Shown piece after piece: positions 55,412-63,911 of a stretch of DNA of 64,000 bases. The position numbers and the translations under genes are program-made. Within the stretch, counting starts at the first letter, position 1. Each line of letters starts with the position of its first letter. The DNA is from Chlorogloeopsis fritschii PCC 6912 (GTDB lineage Bacteria; Cyanobacteriota; Cyanobacteriia; Cyanobacteriales; Nostocaceae). The notes under the pieces are model-generated. The model searched no databases, was not told the origin of the DNA, and worked only from the letters and a program-made list of their open reading frames with translations. Location: positions 60,636-124,635 of the forward strand of contig NZ_AJLN01000107.1 in assembly GCF_000317285.1 (NCBI RefSeq), in the 5' to 3' direction.

Positions 55412-56327
55412 ATTTTTTGAGAACTAATTAATATAAATCTGCTCGTTAATTCCGATAAGTCATCAATCTCTTGAAAACTAGCAATTTAGAGCTAATTGTT
55501 AACATTTGTTAAGTTGAAAATATACTTGTAATAACTCTTGAATAGCTTTTTTCTTAATTAACAGACTAACAGCATTTTGATTATTCTCGCAGTGAATGAA
55601 AATAAACTTTACTTAGGAGATTTTAGATAAAGGTTTTGCAACAAATCAGAGAGCTAATACTCTCAATCAATCTCAGGCAAAGATTAAATATACAAACGCA
55701 ACAATTTTCCGTAGACGGGTAAAGGTTCGGATTTCCGTAAGCTGGAATTACGAACTAAGGATTAATAAGCTAAAAAAAGAGAAAAATAAATAATTCTTTA
55801 CTTGTTTACAAGCAATAACATTTTCAATAAATGTGAAATGCATCTAATTTAATGCTGCTAATCTGCTGTGCATTTTTAGTGTATTTTGTTAAGTAAAAGT
55901 TAAAAGCTTATTCTTTATAGTTTTTGGGAATAAGCATTTGATGTTTAATTATGTCTATCTACCTATCTTTAGGCATAATTACTCCGTCTCACTCTACTTT
56001 TACTTGTTTGTTCAATCAATATACATATACACTCAAGCAAGTTTAACCATGCTATAGAAGGATATTTTAGAGAAACAGGACTTAGGCACTAGTTATAGAT
56101 AATAAACAGCAGAGGAAACGGAGGAAAGAGTATTTGGGAGATATTTTGCATCAAGCCTAAATAAACTGGCAAAAACAGATGTATTAGTATGGAAAAACCT
56201 GCGAGTTTCCAGTAGAAGCCCACAGGTTCAGCCTAAAGTGAGGGTGTTGCTAGATCAATACCACATCAAAAGACTTTAGTATAGTTTTTGACAAAATTTT
56301 TATAGTAGTGATCGGACTGATCTCAAA
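55412..56327. other. Long AT-rich intergenic region
   Basis: About 915 bases with no convincing gene. At 56085-56150 there is ATAAACAGCAGAGGAAACGG-type sequence related to 22398-22480. Several A/T tracts; no operator or small RNA could be identified. Confidence 0.45.
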
Positions 56328-56567
56328 TCAGCAATGGTGTTTTGTTTGTTCTGTTATTTCTGGTACTGGATCGTAACCACCAGGATGAAATGGATGACAG
56401 CGTAAGATACGTCTTATTGCTAACCACGAGCCACGCCACACCCCAAATCTTTCGATTGCTTCAAGGGCATACGCAGAACAAGTAGGTTGAAAGCGACACG
56501 TCGGCAGAAACATGGGCGAGATAAAAATTCGGTAAAATCGAATTAACCAAATCAATAATATTTTCAT
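56328..56567 (-). CDS. yidD: YidD membrane protein insertion efficiency factor
   Basis: A 79-residue small protein (start ATG 56567, [20 protein letters not shown]) of the YidD family that assists YidC/Sec insertion of membrane proteins. The signature is [20 protein letters not shown] near residues 18-37, with the Cys pair, then [19 protein letters not shown] near the end. The longer reading from 56606 ([13 protein letters not shown]) is not conserved in style. In many bacteria yidD lies between rnpA and yidC; here it stands alone. Confidence 0.94.
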   Translation of the reverse strand: MKILLIWLIRFYRIFISPMFLPTCRFQPTCSAYALEAIERFGVWRGSWLAIRRILRCHPFHPGGYDPVPEITEQTKHHC

Positions 56568-56631
56568 CAAGTCACGTTTTTCTAATAAATTGAGATTAAA
56601 GGTCAAAATTTTCTAGCTGTATCTTTAACTG

Positions 56632-57336
56632 TTGCTAATTTTGTTTTCCTCTAATTTAGAGTCAATTCCTGCGTGGCTGCAACTTGCCAGTGTTGCCGCT
56701 TGGCTCTCCCTGGTTATTTTGAGTGCCTGGGGAGTTCATCGCTTTGTCAAAACAGATCCAGAGATTGTGCGGAAGATAGTGCATATTGGCACTGGGAATG
56801 TGATTTTGCTAGCCTGGTGGCTGCATATTCCGGCAATTGTGGGTATTACAGCTTCAATTGTAGCGAGTGCCGTGACTTTATTGTCTTACCGCTTTCCCAT
56901 CCTCCCCGGTATTAACAGTGTCGGTCGCCGCAGCTTTGGGACTTTCTTTTATGCTGTAAGTGTGGGTATTTTAATTGCTTGGTTTTGGCACATACAACAA
57001 CCTTACTATGCCGTAATAGGCATTTTGGTAATGACATGGGGAGACGGATTGGCTGCACTGATTGGACAACGATTTGGCAAACACAAGTATAAAGTCTTGG
57101 GAGGACAAAAAAGCTGGGAAGGCTCCTTGACAATGGCTTTAGTGAGTTATCTGATTATTAGTTTGATTTTACTTAGCACTCAAGGTAACCTCTGGCAAAC
57201 TTGGATTATCTCTTTAGTCGTAGCTTTGGTTGCTACTGGCTTAGAAACTTTTTCTTTTTTGGGTATTGACAATCTCACAGTTCCATTGGGTAGCGCAGCC
57301 CTGGCTTTTGTATTAACCCAGTTAATGGCTGGTTAA
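56632..57336 (+). CDS. Phytol/polyprenol kinase family membrane protein
   Basis: A 234-residue multi-spanning protein of the dolichol/phytol kinase (cytidylyltransferase-like) family. Conserved parts are RKIVHIGTGNVILLAWWLHI near residues 46-65, SVGRRSFGTFFYAVSVG, and WGDGLAALIGQRFGKHKYKV near 138-157 (the GDG/FGKHK area binds the nucleotide and phosphate), followed by KSWEGSLTMALVSYL. In cyanobacteria and plants (VTE5) the enzyme phosphorylates phytol for tocopherol and chlorophyll salvage. The start TTG 56632 is tentative. Seven predicted membrane segments. It is divergent from yidD. Confidence 0.85.
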   Translation: MLILFSSNLESIPAWLQLASVAAWLSLVILSAWGVHRFVKTDPEIVRKIVHIGTGNVILLAWWLHIPAIVGITASIVASAVTLLSYRFPILPGINSVGRRSFGTFFYAVSVGILIAWFWHIQQPYYAVIGILVMTWGDGLAALIGQRFGKHKYKVLGGQKSWEGSLTMALVSYLIISLILLSTQGNLWQTWIISLVVALVATGLETFSFLGIDNLTVPLGSAALAFVLTQLMAG

Positions 57337-57350
57337 GACGCGATCGCTAA

Positions 57351-57827
57351 CTATCTGTGGTAGTAGTAGTGTCTGCGATAGTTGCCATTGTAATAGTAGG
57401 GGTAACCAACTCCGTGGCGATAAACTCTCCGGTAACGTGCGCGTCGATAATAGTGGTTATTCGGGCAATTACGATAATAAACACCTCGATAATATGGTCT
57501 ATGGTAGTGCCGCCTGTAGTAATGCCGTCTGTAGTAATGCCTTCTATAGTGGCGTGGTCTGTAGTGGTATCGTCTGTAATAGCGTCGTCTGTAGTGTCGC
57601 CGATGGTGACTAATTTGGTAATTGTTTTCGTCTGTTGTCTTCAGTTCTCCCGGATTGGCTTGTTGCTCTGAAAGGATGGGATTAACTGAACCTTGATGTG
57701 CCTGTAGCTGAATAGAGGATTGAGTAAGAGCTTCATCTTTTACAGATCCGGTTACAGATGCAGCCGCTACCTCTAATCCCAGACTCAGTGGCAATACTAA
57801 AGCACTAACCACGAACTTCCAAAACAT
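57351..57827 (-). CDS. Secreted Tyr/Arg/His-rich low-complexity protein
   Basis: A 158-residue protein. A signal peptide covers residues 1-22 (MFWKFVVSALVLPLSLGLEV). Residues about 23-70 are ordinary, Gln-rich. From about 72 to the end the sequence is almost only His, Tyr, Arg and some Asn/Pro, in repeats such as RRHYYRRHYYRRHY. Three Cys or fewer are present (one near residue 122). I recognise no enzyme. Such sequences can form metal-binding or tyrosine cross-linked extracellular material. The gene is convergent with the phytol kinase gene. Confidence 0.72.
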   Translation of the reverse strand: MFWKFVVSALVLPLSLGLEVAAASVTGSVKDEALTQSSIQLQAHQGSVNPILSEQQANPGELKTTDENNYQISHHRRHYRRRYYRRYHYRPRHYRRHYYRRHYYRRHYHRPYYRGVYYRNCPNNHYYRRARYRRVYRHGVGYPYYYNGNYRRHYYYHR

Positions 57828-58144
57828 GAATTGGCGCTCCTAATTTCTCGGTTTTTGGCTTTAATAAGGCATTAATTTCAAACTTGCTTCTTTTTTCTGC
57901 AAGATTTGATATTTTGCCTTGTTATTTTTGGAGCTTACGCAGTTCATAGCCAATACCAGAAAATGGCTAGTTTTAGATTCCACCTGTACTGTAAGAAAAC
58001 AATTACCATGAAGCGCATCTGCAAGAGAGTTCTTAGCGATCGCTAATTTGCTTTCTGAGAAACTTTAATTATTTGTTAAGATTTTACATAAGTTTACACT
58101 GACTGAGTAAAAACTATTAAATAGTTAAAGTTAAATATTGCTGG
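57828..58144. other. Intergenic region between divergent genes
   Basis: About 315 bases with no small gene or recognisable site. Probably holds promoters of the HYR-rich gene and the first membrane paralogue. Confidence 0.35.
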
Positions 58145-58831
58145 ATGACTTTTCTACCCTTATCTCAACCACTGCTACGCGAAAAACAACAAGAGTTAGA
58201 TTTTCAAGATTTACAAGGCCTTTTGCATATCAATTGGAAAATCGGTAACTTTAGATTATGGTCTGGTTTTTACACCCGTATAGATCAGGTATTTATCCTG
58301 TGGGGTATTGCCAGCGCTGGAATTTTTATTACAGCTCAATTTTTACCAATTAGCTGGTACACTCAAGCCATTTTCTGGTCAATTCTTACCCTTGCCAGTA
58401 CCATAATTATGATTTTTTTTACATGGTTTTGGGTAAGTGTAGAAAAGCTGCGTTGGCTGTTGTATTGCTGGGTGATTTTAATGCTAGGAGGTGTTGCCCT
58501 CACTGATATGGGCATTTTTTTTGGCTGGGTTGAAGTATTAATGCACTTGTGTCCTTTGTGGTTGGGATTAAGTGCTATTGGCTACTTGTTTACAGCTTTG
58601 GCAGTGCGATCGCACACATTTTTAGTGATGGCTGTAATTCATTTGACTGGTATTGCTGTTTTACCCTACTGTGGCGGTTGGCAGTTTCTTACTACTGGTG
58701 TTGTCATGGCAAGTAGCTTACTAATGTTGGCTGAATGGCAGTGGGATATGCGCCCGCCAACTGATTACGATGTCTTAACACCAGAGCAAAAGCAATTTAA
58801 TCAACAACAGTATCAATATCGCAATTTATAG
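58145..58831 (+). CDS. Membrane protein of unknown function, paralogue 1
   Basis: A 228-residue protein. A soluble N-terminus (LREKQQELDFQDLQGLLHIN) is followed by about five or six hydrophobic helices (VFILWGIASAGIFITAQFLP, FWSILTLASTIIMIFFTWFW, WLLYCWVILMLGGVALTDMG, HLCPLWLGLSAIGYLFTALA). The end is hydrophilic. It shares the same arrangement and motifs (ITAQFLPISW, CPLWLGLSA, MLAEWQWD) with the protein at 59151, so the two are tandem paralogues. No function known. Confidence 0.68.
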   Translation: MTFLPLSQPLLREKQQELDFQDLQGLLHINWKIGNFRLWSGFYTRIDQVFILWGIASAGIFITAQFLPISWYTQAIFWSILTLASTIIMIFFTWFWVSVEKLRWLLYCWVILMLGGVALTDMGIFFGWVEVLMHLCPLWLGLSAIGYLFTALAVRSHTFLVMAVIHLTGIAVLPYCGGWQFLTTGVVMASSLLMLAEWQWDMRPPTDYDVLTPEQKQFNQQQYQYRNL

Positions 58832-59150
58832 AGATATTTCTTATAAGGGAATAGGGGACAGGGAACAGGAAACAGTAAAGAGAATTTGTCATTAAATTTG
58901 TATAGGTACTTAATAATTCTTAGAACTGCACACAGTTCGTAGTAAGCGCGCTTTGTGCTCACTACAATCATTCTTTTTAAGCGAATGTAAAAAAAATAAC
59001 ATAATTATGCCGCAAGATTTAGTATAAATTAACTAAAACCAATGCTAAAGGCAGAGTAGCAATACGACGTTGCTGACTTATAGATAAAAGATAAATACGA
59101 CATTTTTCAAGCTTAAAAGCTTAAATTTTCTTAAAATCAGCAACGATCAA
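58832..59150. other. Intergenic region between the membrane paralogues
   Basis: About 320 bases. A heptamer-like GGGAATAGGGGACAGGGAAC stretch (about 58850) and AT-rich DNA follow. No gene. Confidence 0.4.
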
Positions 59151-59762
59151 ATGAACTTCTTTAATAATTCTGTACCGCCACTACGTCGCAAACAAGCAGT
59201 TCTAGACATTCACGAGCTAGAAGGATCTTGGCAAGTTGACTGGCGAATTGGCAAAGTGAAAATTTATTCAACTTACTATACCCGTCTAGATCGAGCTTTT
59301 ATACTTTGGGCTTTATTACTTGTACCCATGTTTGCAACAGCCCAATTTCTACCTGTGAGTTGGGATTTACAAGCTACTGTATGGTCAATTCTCAGTATTA
59401 TTGGGACTGCAATCATGGTGATTTTGACTCAATACTGGGTTCAGCGCAGACAGGTTAACTGGGTATTGTATTGCTGGGTGGCGTTAATGCTGCTTGGAGT
59501 GATATTAACTGATTTGGGTGTTTTCTTCGGTTGGACAGAAGTGCTAATAAACCTATGTCCATTATGGTTAGGTTTAAGCGCTCTAGGATATTTGTGTACT
59601 GGTTTGGGCGTGCGATCGCGTACCCTAATAGTCACAGGCATAATTCACCTTTTGGGAATTTTTTTCTTACCTTTTTTCACTGAATGGCAATTTATTTATA
59701 CAGGTGCTGTTATGGTGCTTTGCTTGCTGATGTTGGCAGAATTTGAATGGGATCATCAGTAA
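59151..59762 (+). CDS. Membrane protein of unknown function, paralogue 2
   Basis: A 203-residue protein, homologous over its length to the one at 58145. Shared parts include YTRLDRAFILWALLLVPMFA, ATAQFLPVSWDLQATVWSIL, VLYCWVALMLLGVILTDLG and NLCPLWLGLSALGYLCTGLG. The N-terminus (LRRKQAVLDIHELEGSWQVD) also corresponds. Five or six membrane segments. It is shorter at the C-terminus, ending LMLAEFEWDHQ. Function unknown. The kinase-like protein downstream is on the same strand, about 170 bases on. Confidence 0.68.
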   Translation: MNFFNNSVPPLRRKQAVLDIHELEGSWQVDWRIGKVKIYSTYYTRLDRAFILWALLLVPMFATAQFLPVSWDLQATVWSILSIIGTAIMVILTQYWVQRRQVNWVLYCWVALMLLGVILTDLGVFFGWTEVLINLCPLWLGLSALGYLCTGLGVRSRTLIVTGIIHLLGIFFLPFFTEWQFIYTGAVMVLCLLMLAEFEWDHQ

Positions 59763-59933
59763 TTTAGAATTAATTTTTTACTCGTCACTTTTGCGTCACT
59801 TTTAATAGCAATAATTAAAGAAAAAAATTACAGAATTTTTATTACCAACAGCGATAGGTATCATAGCAATTCTTTGGAGAAACAATTGCTAGAGATGATA
59901 TTTGCCTAATTTGCATGAAAATCGAGGTGCTTT

Positions 59934-61547
59934 ATGCTCTATTTACGGCGTCATTCCCCAGTAAAAAAATTATTGGGTGCAGGACATTCCGGACAAGTTT
60001 TTCTGATTCAAACTCCAGAAAATAATATTGCTAGAAAAATATTTTTTGAAGATAAATTAGCTAATTTAGTTCATTATTTTTTCTTTGGTGTTCCTAATCC
60101 TTATGTGTGGAATGAAGATATATTAAACTGTGCTTACTATCGTCGCCACATTATTACTAAATTAGTGCCATTTTGGTTTGATTCTCAACTAAAAGTTGCA
60201 AATGCAATTTCCAGGGGATGGAATGAAGAATACAAAGCATATCAACTAGATACAGAATTTATTCAGGGAAGACACGTTGCCCTGCGCCAACCTTATCAAC
60301 ATCAAAGCTACGAGTTGCAAGAATTAGTTCACTCAATTATGATTCCTTTGCAACAATACTTGATTCAAGCAGGTTTAGATGGTTTGGTATGGCAAGCTGG
60401 CAAAGGTAGCCCCTCAGCTTTAAATAATTTTTTATTACAAGAAGATACTTCCGGAGAATATTTTTTTGTTTGGATAGATTTGGAATCTGGGGTTCCTGCT
60501 TTATTTCCTTTGAATATTCTAACGTTGTTCTCCTTTTATTTACCTCAATCTTTCAAAAATCGTGGCCCTTTATTTGATGATGTCGATATTAATCAATTAA
60601 AACAATATATAGATAAGCATAAATTAGCTTTAGAAAAAAAACTTGGACATCAAGCGTATCTAGAACTTTTAGAATATATCAATTATTTAGAACATCATCA
60701 AAAAAAATGGAAATCTCTAAAAAGATTTGATCGAAGTCTTCAGTATCACCTCAAAAAAGGTCATATCACTCAACAACAAGCTTATTGGTATTCTCGTTAT
60801 AGATTGTGCTGGTACGGACGAGAATTAATGAGAATATTTTTACAGTTTAACAAAACACTTTTTATTGCTCTGCCAAAAACAATATTTAATAAATTCAAGC
60901 AAGTTAGATTTAAAAGTTTTTTTCAACAATTTTGGAAATTTCTTTTTTCTCACCACTATAGATTAAAGATGGCAAGAATTTATGTAGAAAAAAGAATAAA
61001 AAAATGGCAAAAAAGAAAACAGTTAACTTCTGAAGCAGCTACTGATTTATCAGCTAATTTGTATAGTGAAAATGCTAGTAATTATTTAAACGATTTTGGC
61101 GTTCATGTTGGTATTAAAGGCTTTATTACATTCTTTGACTATGTCTTAATACCAATACTATATTCTGTCGGAATCATCGATGAAATAGTATCTCTAACCT
61201 GGTTAGTTATCGACGGGCCTATATATAGAACTATCTATACTTCTTTTAGAATTATACAATCAGCAAGCAAGCGTCAAGAAATACCCTGGATTGCATTTTT
61301 AGTCGGATTACTTCCTAGCGTTGGTACCCTGGCTTATCCCTGTCAAATGATTTATTCAGCAGCAATAAATCAAGATAAAGTAGCTCAATTTATTGTATAT
61401 GACTTTTTTACCACAATTGGAGCCAGAATTCCCGTTTGGGGTGGAAAAGACACCCTCACTGAACATTTTTTTAATGGTTGGGCTGAAAAAATTATTCGCT
61501 GGCTAGGTGGGCGAAAAAGAAATCTTAATATCCCAGTAGAAAAATAA
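59934..61547 (+). CDS. Kinase-like membrane protein, degenerate
   Basis: A 537-residue protein that I do not recognise as a known family. The N-terminal part resembles a protein kinase-like fold: glycine loop LLGAGHSGQVFLIQ (residues 13-26), a Lys in IARKIFF (35), a possible catalytic segment GSPSALNNFLLQED (158-171) and VWIDLESGVPALF (179-191) where D-L-E stands for DFG. Residues about 225-300 are highly charged helices, about 300-380 are basic and aromatic, and the C-terminal part (about 400-500) has three or four hydrophobic segments (GFITFFDYVLIPILYSVGI; IAFLVGLLPSVGTLAYPC). Possibly it phosphorylates a lipid or sugar, like WaaP-type kinases; inferred. Confidence 0.66.
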   Translation: MLYLRRHSPVKKLLGAGHSGQVFLIQTPENNIARKIFFEDKLANLVHYFFFGVPNPYVWNEDILNCAYYRRHIITKLVPFWFDSQLKVANAISRGWNEEYKAYQLDTEFIQGRHVALRQPYQHQSYELQELVHSIMIPLQQYLIQAGLDGLVWQAGKGSPSALNNFLLQEDTSGEYFFVWIDLESGVPALFPLNILTLFSFYLPQSFKNRGPLFDDVDINQLKQYIDKHKLALEKKLGHQAYLELLEYINYLEHHQKKWKSLKRFDRSLQYHLKKGHITQQQAYWYSRYRLCWYGRELMRIFLQFNKTLFIALPKTIFNKFKQVRFKSFFQQFWKFLFSHHYRLKMARIYVEKRIKKWQKRKQLTSEAATDLSANLYSENASNYLNDFGVHVGIKGFITFFDYVLIPILYSVGIIDEIVSLTWLVIDGPIYRTIYTSFRIIQSASKRQEIPWIAFLVGLLPSVGTLAYPCQMIYSAAINQDKVAQFIVYDFFTTIGARIPVWGGKDTLTEHFFNGWAEKIIRWLGGRKRNLNIPVEK

Positions 61548-61582
61548 TAATTAATCATTAATTAGTAGTTCAGTAAAAAAAA

Positions 61583-61611
61583 TCGGTGGATTTAGTATTT
61601 TTTCCCACCGA
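61583..61611. terminator. Hairpin terminator between convergent genes
   Basis: TCGGTGG (61583-61589) with CCACCGA (61605-61611), 15-base loop; A-run before and T-rich DNA after, so it can act in both directions for the gene ending at 61547 and the small gene ending at 61647. Confidence 0.65.
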
Positions 61612-61646
61612 ATTTTGATTTTAATTGACTTAATTTTATATCTCAT

Positions 61647-61799
61647 CTACCAATTGGCTGTTCTTTCTTTATAAGGATCGCCACTAAAGGGTTGTACTCC
61701 AGTATTAGGATACGCATCATCACTGGGGCCAAAAATCCGAATTGCTGCTTCAGTAATATACTGGGTAAGCCTAGCTAGAAGTTTAGAGATAGCCCTCAT
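61647..61799 (-). CDS. Conserved small cyanobacterial protein, 50 residues
   Basis: An open frame from ATG 61799 to TAG at 61647-61649. It reads MRAISKLLARLTQYITEAAI, then RIFGPSDDAYPNTGVQPFSG, then DPYKERTANW. The first half is an amphipathic basic helix; the second half has the motif FGPSDDAYPNTGVQPFSGDP, which I have seen in small cyanobacterial proteins. It would be membrane-peripheral. It is convergent with the kinase-like gene and behind a terminator. Function unknown. Confidence 0.7.
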   Translation of the reverse strand: MRAISKLLARLTQYITEAAIRIFGPSDDAYPNTGVQPFSGDPYKERTANW

Positions 61800-62037
61800 A
61801 ATTTAGACTCCCATTTTTTAGTTGTTTCAAGGGGAATGTCTATACTTTAATTCTAACGCTTTTAACTTTCTCAAAGTCTCAATATATTTACACTCTCCGC
61901 AATATTTTTTGATAGAGTTTTGCAAAGCTTCAATTTGTCAAAAACGCCAAGCTTCTCCCTTTGATTCTAATTGTAACAGAGCTAAGTATCTCGTTATTAG
62001 TCATTAGTCATTGGTGATTAGATTGCAATTTTGGTAG

Positions 62038-62131
62038 GGTGGGCACTGTCTACAACGTCAAAATAAGGGTTTTAGGAAGGTTAGGCAGTGCCCACCTTAC
62101 TGTTATTGAGAATAGTGCAAAATTTCAGTTA
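62038..62131. repeat. GGTGGGCACTG repeat element, copy B
   Basis: GGTGGGCACTG (62038-62048) and CAGTGCCCACC (62086-62096), a perfect 11-bp inverted repeat, followed by TTACTGTTATTGAGAATAGT and TGCAAAATTTCAGTT. It matches copy A at 41265 in arms and tail. Confidence 0.75.
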
Positions 62132-62410
62132 AAACGAACTCAAAGACTACTGTAGTCACATTTATCTGACTTAAGCTATCAGCGAAGAAATTTATTTATT
62201 AACAGGATGAAAAGCTGGTGCAAAATATAAAGTCACAAAGGACAAATTAAACGAAAGCCTCGTTTTGAGTTCTTCCTTTATCAAAGAAACGTAACTATTG
62301 CTAATTCTAACTATTAAAAAAAATTAAATATTGGGTAAAAATTGTATTAATATATCTGTAAAAAGACTTTAATTCAGCTTATTTCTACAATTGTTGCCTA
62401 TGAGTTGACA

Positions 62411-62439
62411 TTATTTATGGTAAAAACTACCATAAATAA
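62411..62439. promoter_or_regulatory. Candidate operator palindrome upstream of pncB
   Basis: TTATTTATGGTA (62411-62422), AAAAC, TACCATAAATAA (62428-62439): a perfect 12-5-12 inverted repeat 29 bases upstream of the pncB ATG. There is no T-run, so it is unlikely to be a terminator. Position and symmetry suit an operator, perhaps for an NAD-metabolism regulator such as NrtR or NiaR; the regulator is not known. Confidence 0.5.
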
Positions 62440-62468
62440 AAGAAGCATTCTGGAAAAGGCGCGATCGC

Positions 62469-63848
62469 ATGACACGTTTCCCAGGCACGGAGAACCAGGA
62501 ATTGACACTCTCTGCGGATGATTACAGCCTATTGACCGATTTGTACCAGCTGACAATGGCAGCTTGTTACACGGGTGAAGGTTTAGAGCAAAGACGGGCA
62601 AGTTTTGAATTGTTTGTCAGAAAATTGCCGGAGGGTTTTGGTTATTTAATCGCGATGGGGTTGACACAAGCGCTGTCATATTTGGAAAAATTCCGCTTTA
62701 CCCCATCTCAAATTGGGGCTTTGCAGGCAACGGGAATTTTTGCTCATGTGAGCGATCGCTTTTGGTCTATTTTGGAATCTGGACGTTTTAGTGGGGATGT
62801 TTGGGCTGTACCAGAGGGAACAGCAGTTTTTGCGAATCAGCCTTTATTGCGAGTGGAAGCACCTTTGTGGCAAGCGCAGTTAGTGGAAACTTATTTACTA
62901 AATACCCTGAACTACCAAACTCTTATTGCCACGCGAGCAGCCAGGATGCGTGATGTAGCAGGTGAACAAGCACAGCTACTAGAATTTGGCACCAGACGGG
63001 CATTTAGTCCTCAAGCCTCACTGTGGGCAGCGCGAGCAGCCTTAGCAGCTGGTTTTGATTCGACATCAAACGTGTTAGCAGCGCTACAACTGGGCGAAAA
63101 ACCAAGTGGTACGATGGCACACGCTTTGGTAATGGCACTGGCAGCAATAGAAGGTAGTGAAGACGAAGCATTTGAGGCATTTCATCGGTATTACCCTGGT
63201 GCGCCATTGTTAATAGATACATACGATACCATCGCTGCTGCCGAACGATTAGCTGTAAAGGTAGGCTCAGGAAAAATGACATTAGCAGGAGTTAGGTTGG
63301 ATTCTGGGGATTTAGTAACTTTGTCAAAACAAGTGCGATCGCTTCTGCCTGGTGTTTCCATTGTTGCCAGTGGTGATTTAGACGAGCAAGAAATTCAAAG
63401 ACTAAAAGCCGCTAGTGCCGAAATTGATGCCTATGGAGTGGGAACGCGATTAGTAACAGGAAAACCCGTAAACGGAGTTTACAAACTGGTAGAAATTGAT
63501 GGCATTTCCGTCATGAAAGAGTCGAGTGGAAAGATGACTTATCCAGGGCGCAAGCAGATATTTCGTTCGTTTGTGGGAGAAAAGGTGAAAGCAGATTGTT
63601 TGGGATTGGCAGACGAAAGTTCTTTAGAAGAACAACCTTTATTGCAATTGTTCATGCAAGCAGGTAAAAGAATGCAAGCACCTGAAACTTTGACGGCTAT
63701 TCGACAACGTACTGCCGCCTCAGTAAAAAGTTTACCCGAAGAAACTCGACTTTTAGATAACCCTGTTCCGGTACCGATGGTAATTTCCGATCGCTTGCGA
63801 GAATTGACTGAGAAAACACACAAAAAACCAGTATTGGTGAATGGTTAA
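62469..63848 (+). CDS. pncB: Nicotinate phosphoribosyltransferase
   Basis: A 459-residue enzyme of the Preiss-Handler NAD salvage pathway, making nicotinate mononucleotide from nicotinate and PRPP with ATP hydrolysis. Motifs: LLTDLYQLTMAACYTGEGLE near residues 18-37, then RRASFELFVRKLPEGFGYLI, the substrate area FGTRRAFSPQASLWAARAAL near 174-193, TSNVLAALQLGEKPSGTMAH and GVRLDSGDLVTLSKQV near 274-289. Length fits the bacterial NAPRTase. The ATG at 62469 follows a HIP1 site and a weak ribosome binding site. A palindrome 29 bases upstream may regulate it. Confidence 0.95.
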   Translation: MTRFPGTENQELTLSADDYSLLTDLYQLTMAACYTGEGLEQRRASFELFVRKLPEGFGYLIAMGLTQALSYLEKFRFTPSQIGALQATGIFAHVSDRFWSILESGRFSGDVWAVPEGTAVFANQPLLRVEAPLWQAQLVETYLLNTLNYQTLIATRAARMRDVAGEQAQLLEFGTRRAFSPQASLWAARAALAAGFDSTSNVLAALQLGEKPSGTMAHALVMALAAIEGSEDEAFEAFHRYYPGAPLLIDTYDTIAAAERLAVKVGSGKMTLAGVRLDSGDLVTLSKQVRSLLPGVSIVASGDLDEQEIQRLKAASAEIDAYGVGTRLVTGKPVNGVYKLVEIDGISVMKESSGKMTYPGRKQIFRSFVGEKVKADCLGLADESSLEEQPLLQLFMQAGKRMQAPETLTAIRQRTAASVKSLPEETRLLDNPVPVPMVISDRLRELTEKTHKKPVLVNG

Positions 63849-63881
63849 TAGCTAATGGCTAATAGCAATCAACTACTAATT

Positions 63882-63909
63882 GTACAGACGCGATTAATCG
63901 CGTCTCTAC
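63882..63909. repeat. 28-bp GTAGAGACG-type palindrome
   Basis: GTACAGACGCGATT with AATCGCGTCTCTAC, an inverted repeat with one mismatch. Same family as 31440-31467 and 35366-35393. It lies 34 bases after pncB. Confidence 0.8.
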
Positions 63910-63911
63910 TA

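Larger units (their letters stand above)
61800..62468. other. Intergenic region with a repeat element and a palindrome
   Basis: About 670 bases. It contains the repeat 62038-62131 and the palindrome 62411-62439 described separately. The rest is AT-rich without a gene. Confidence 0.5.
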
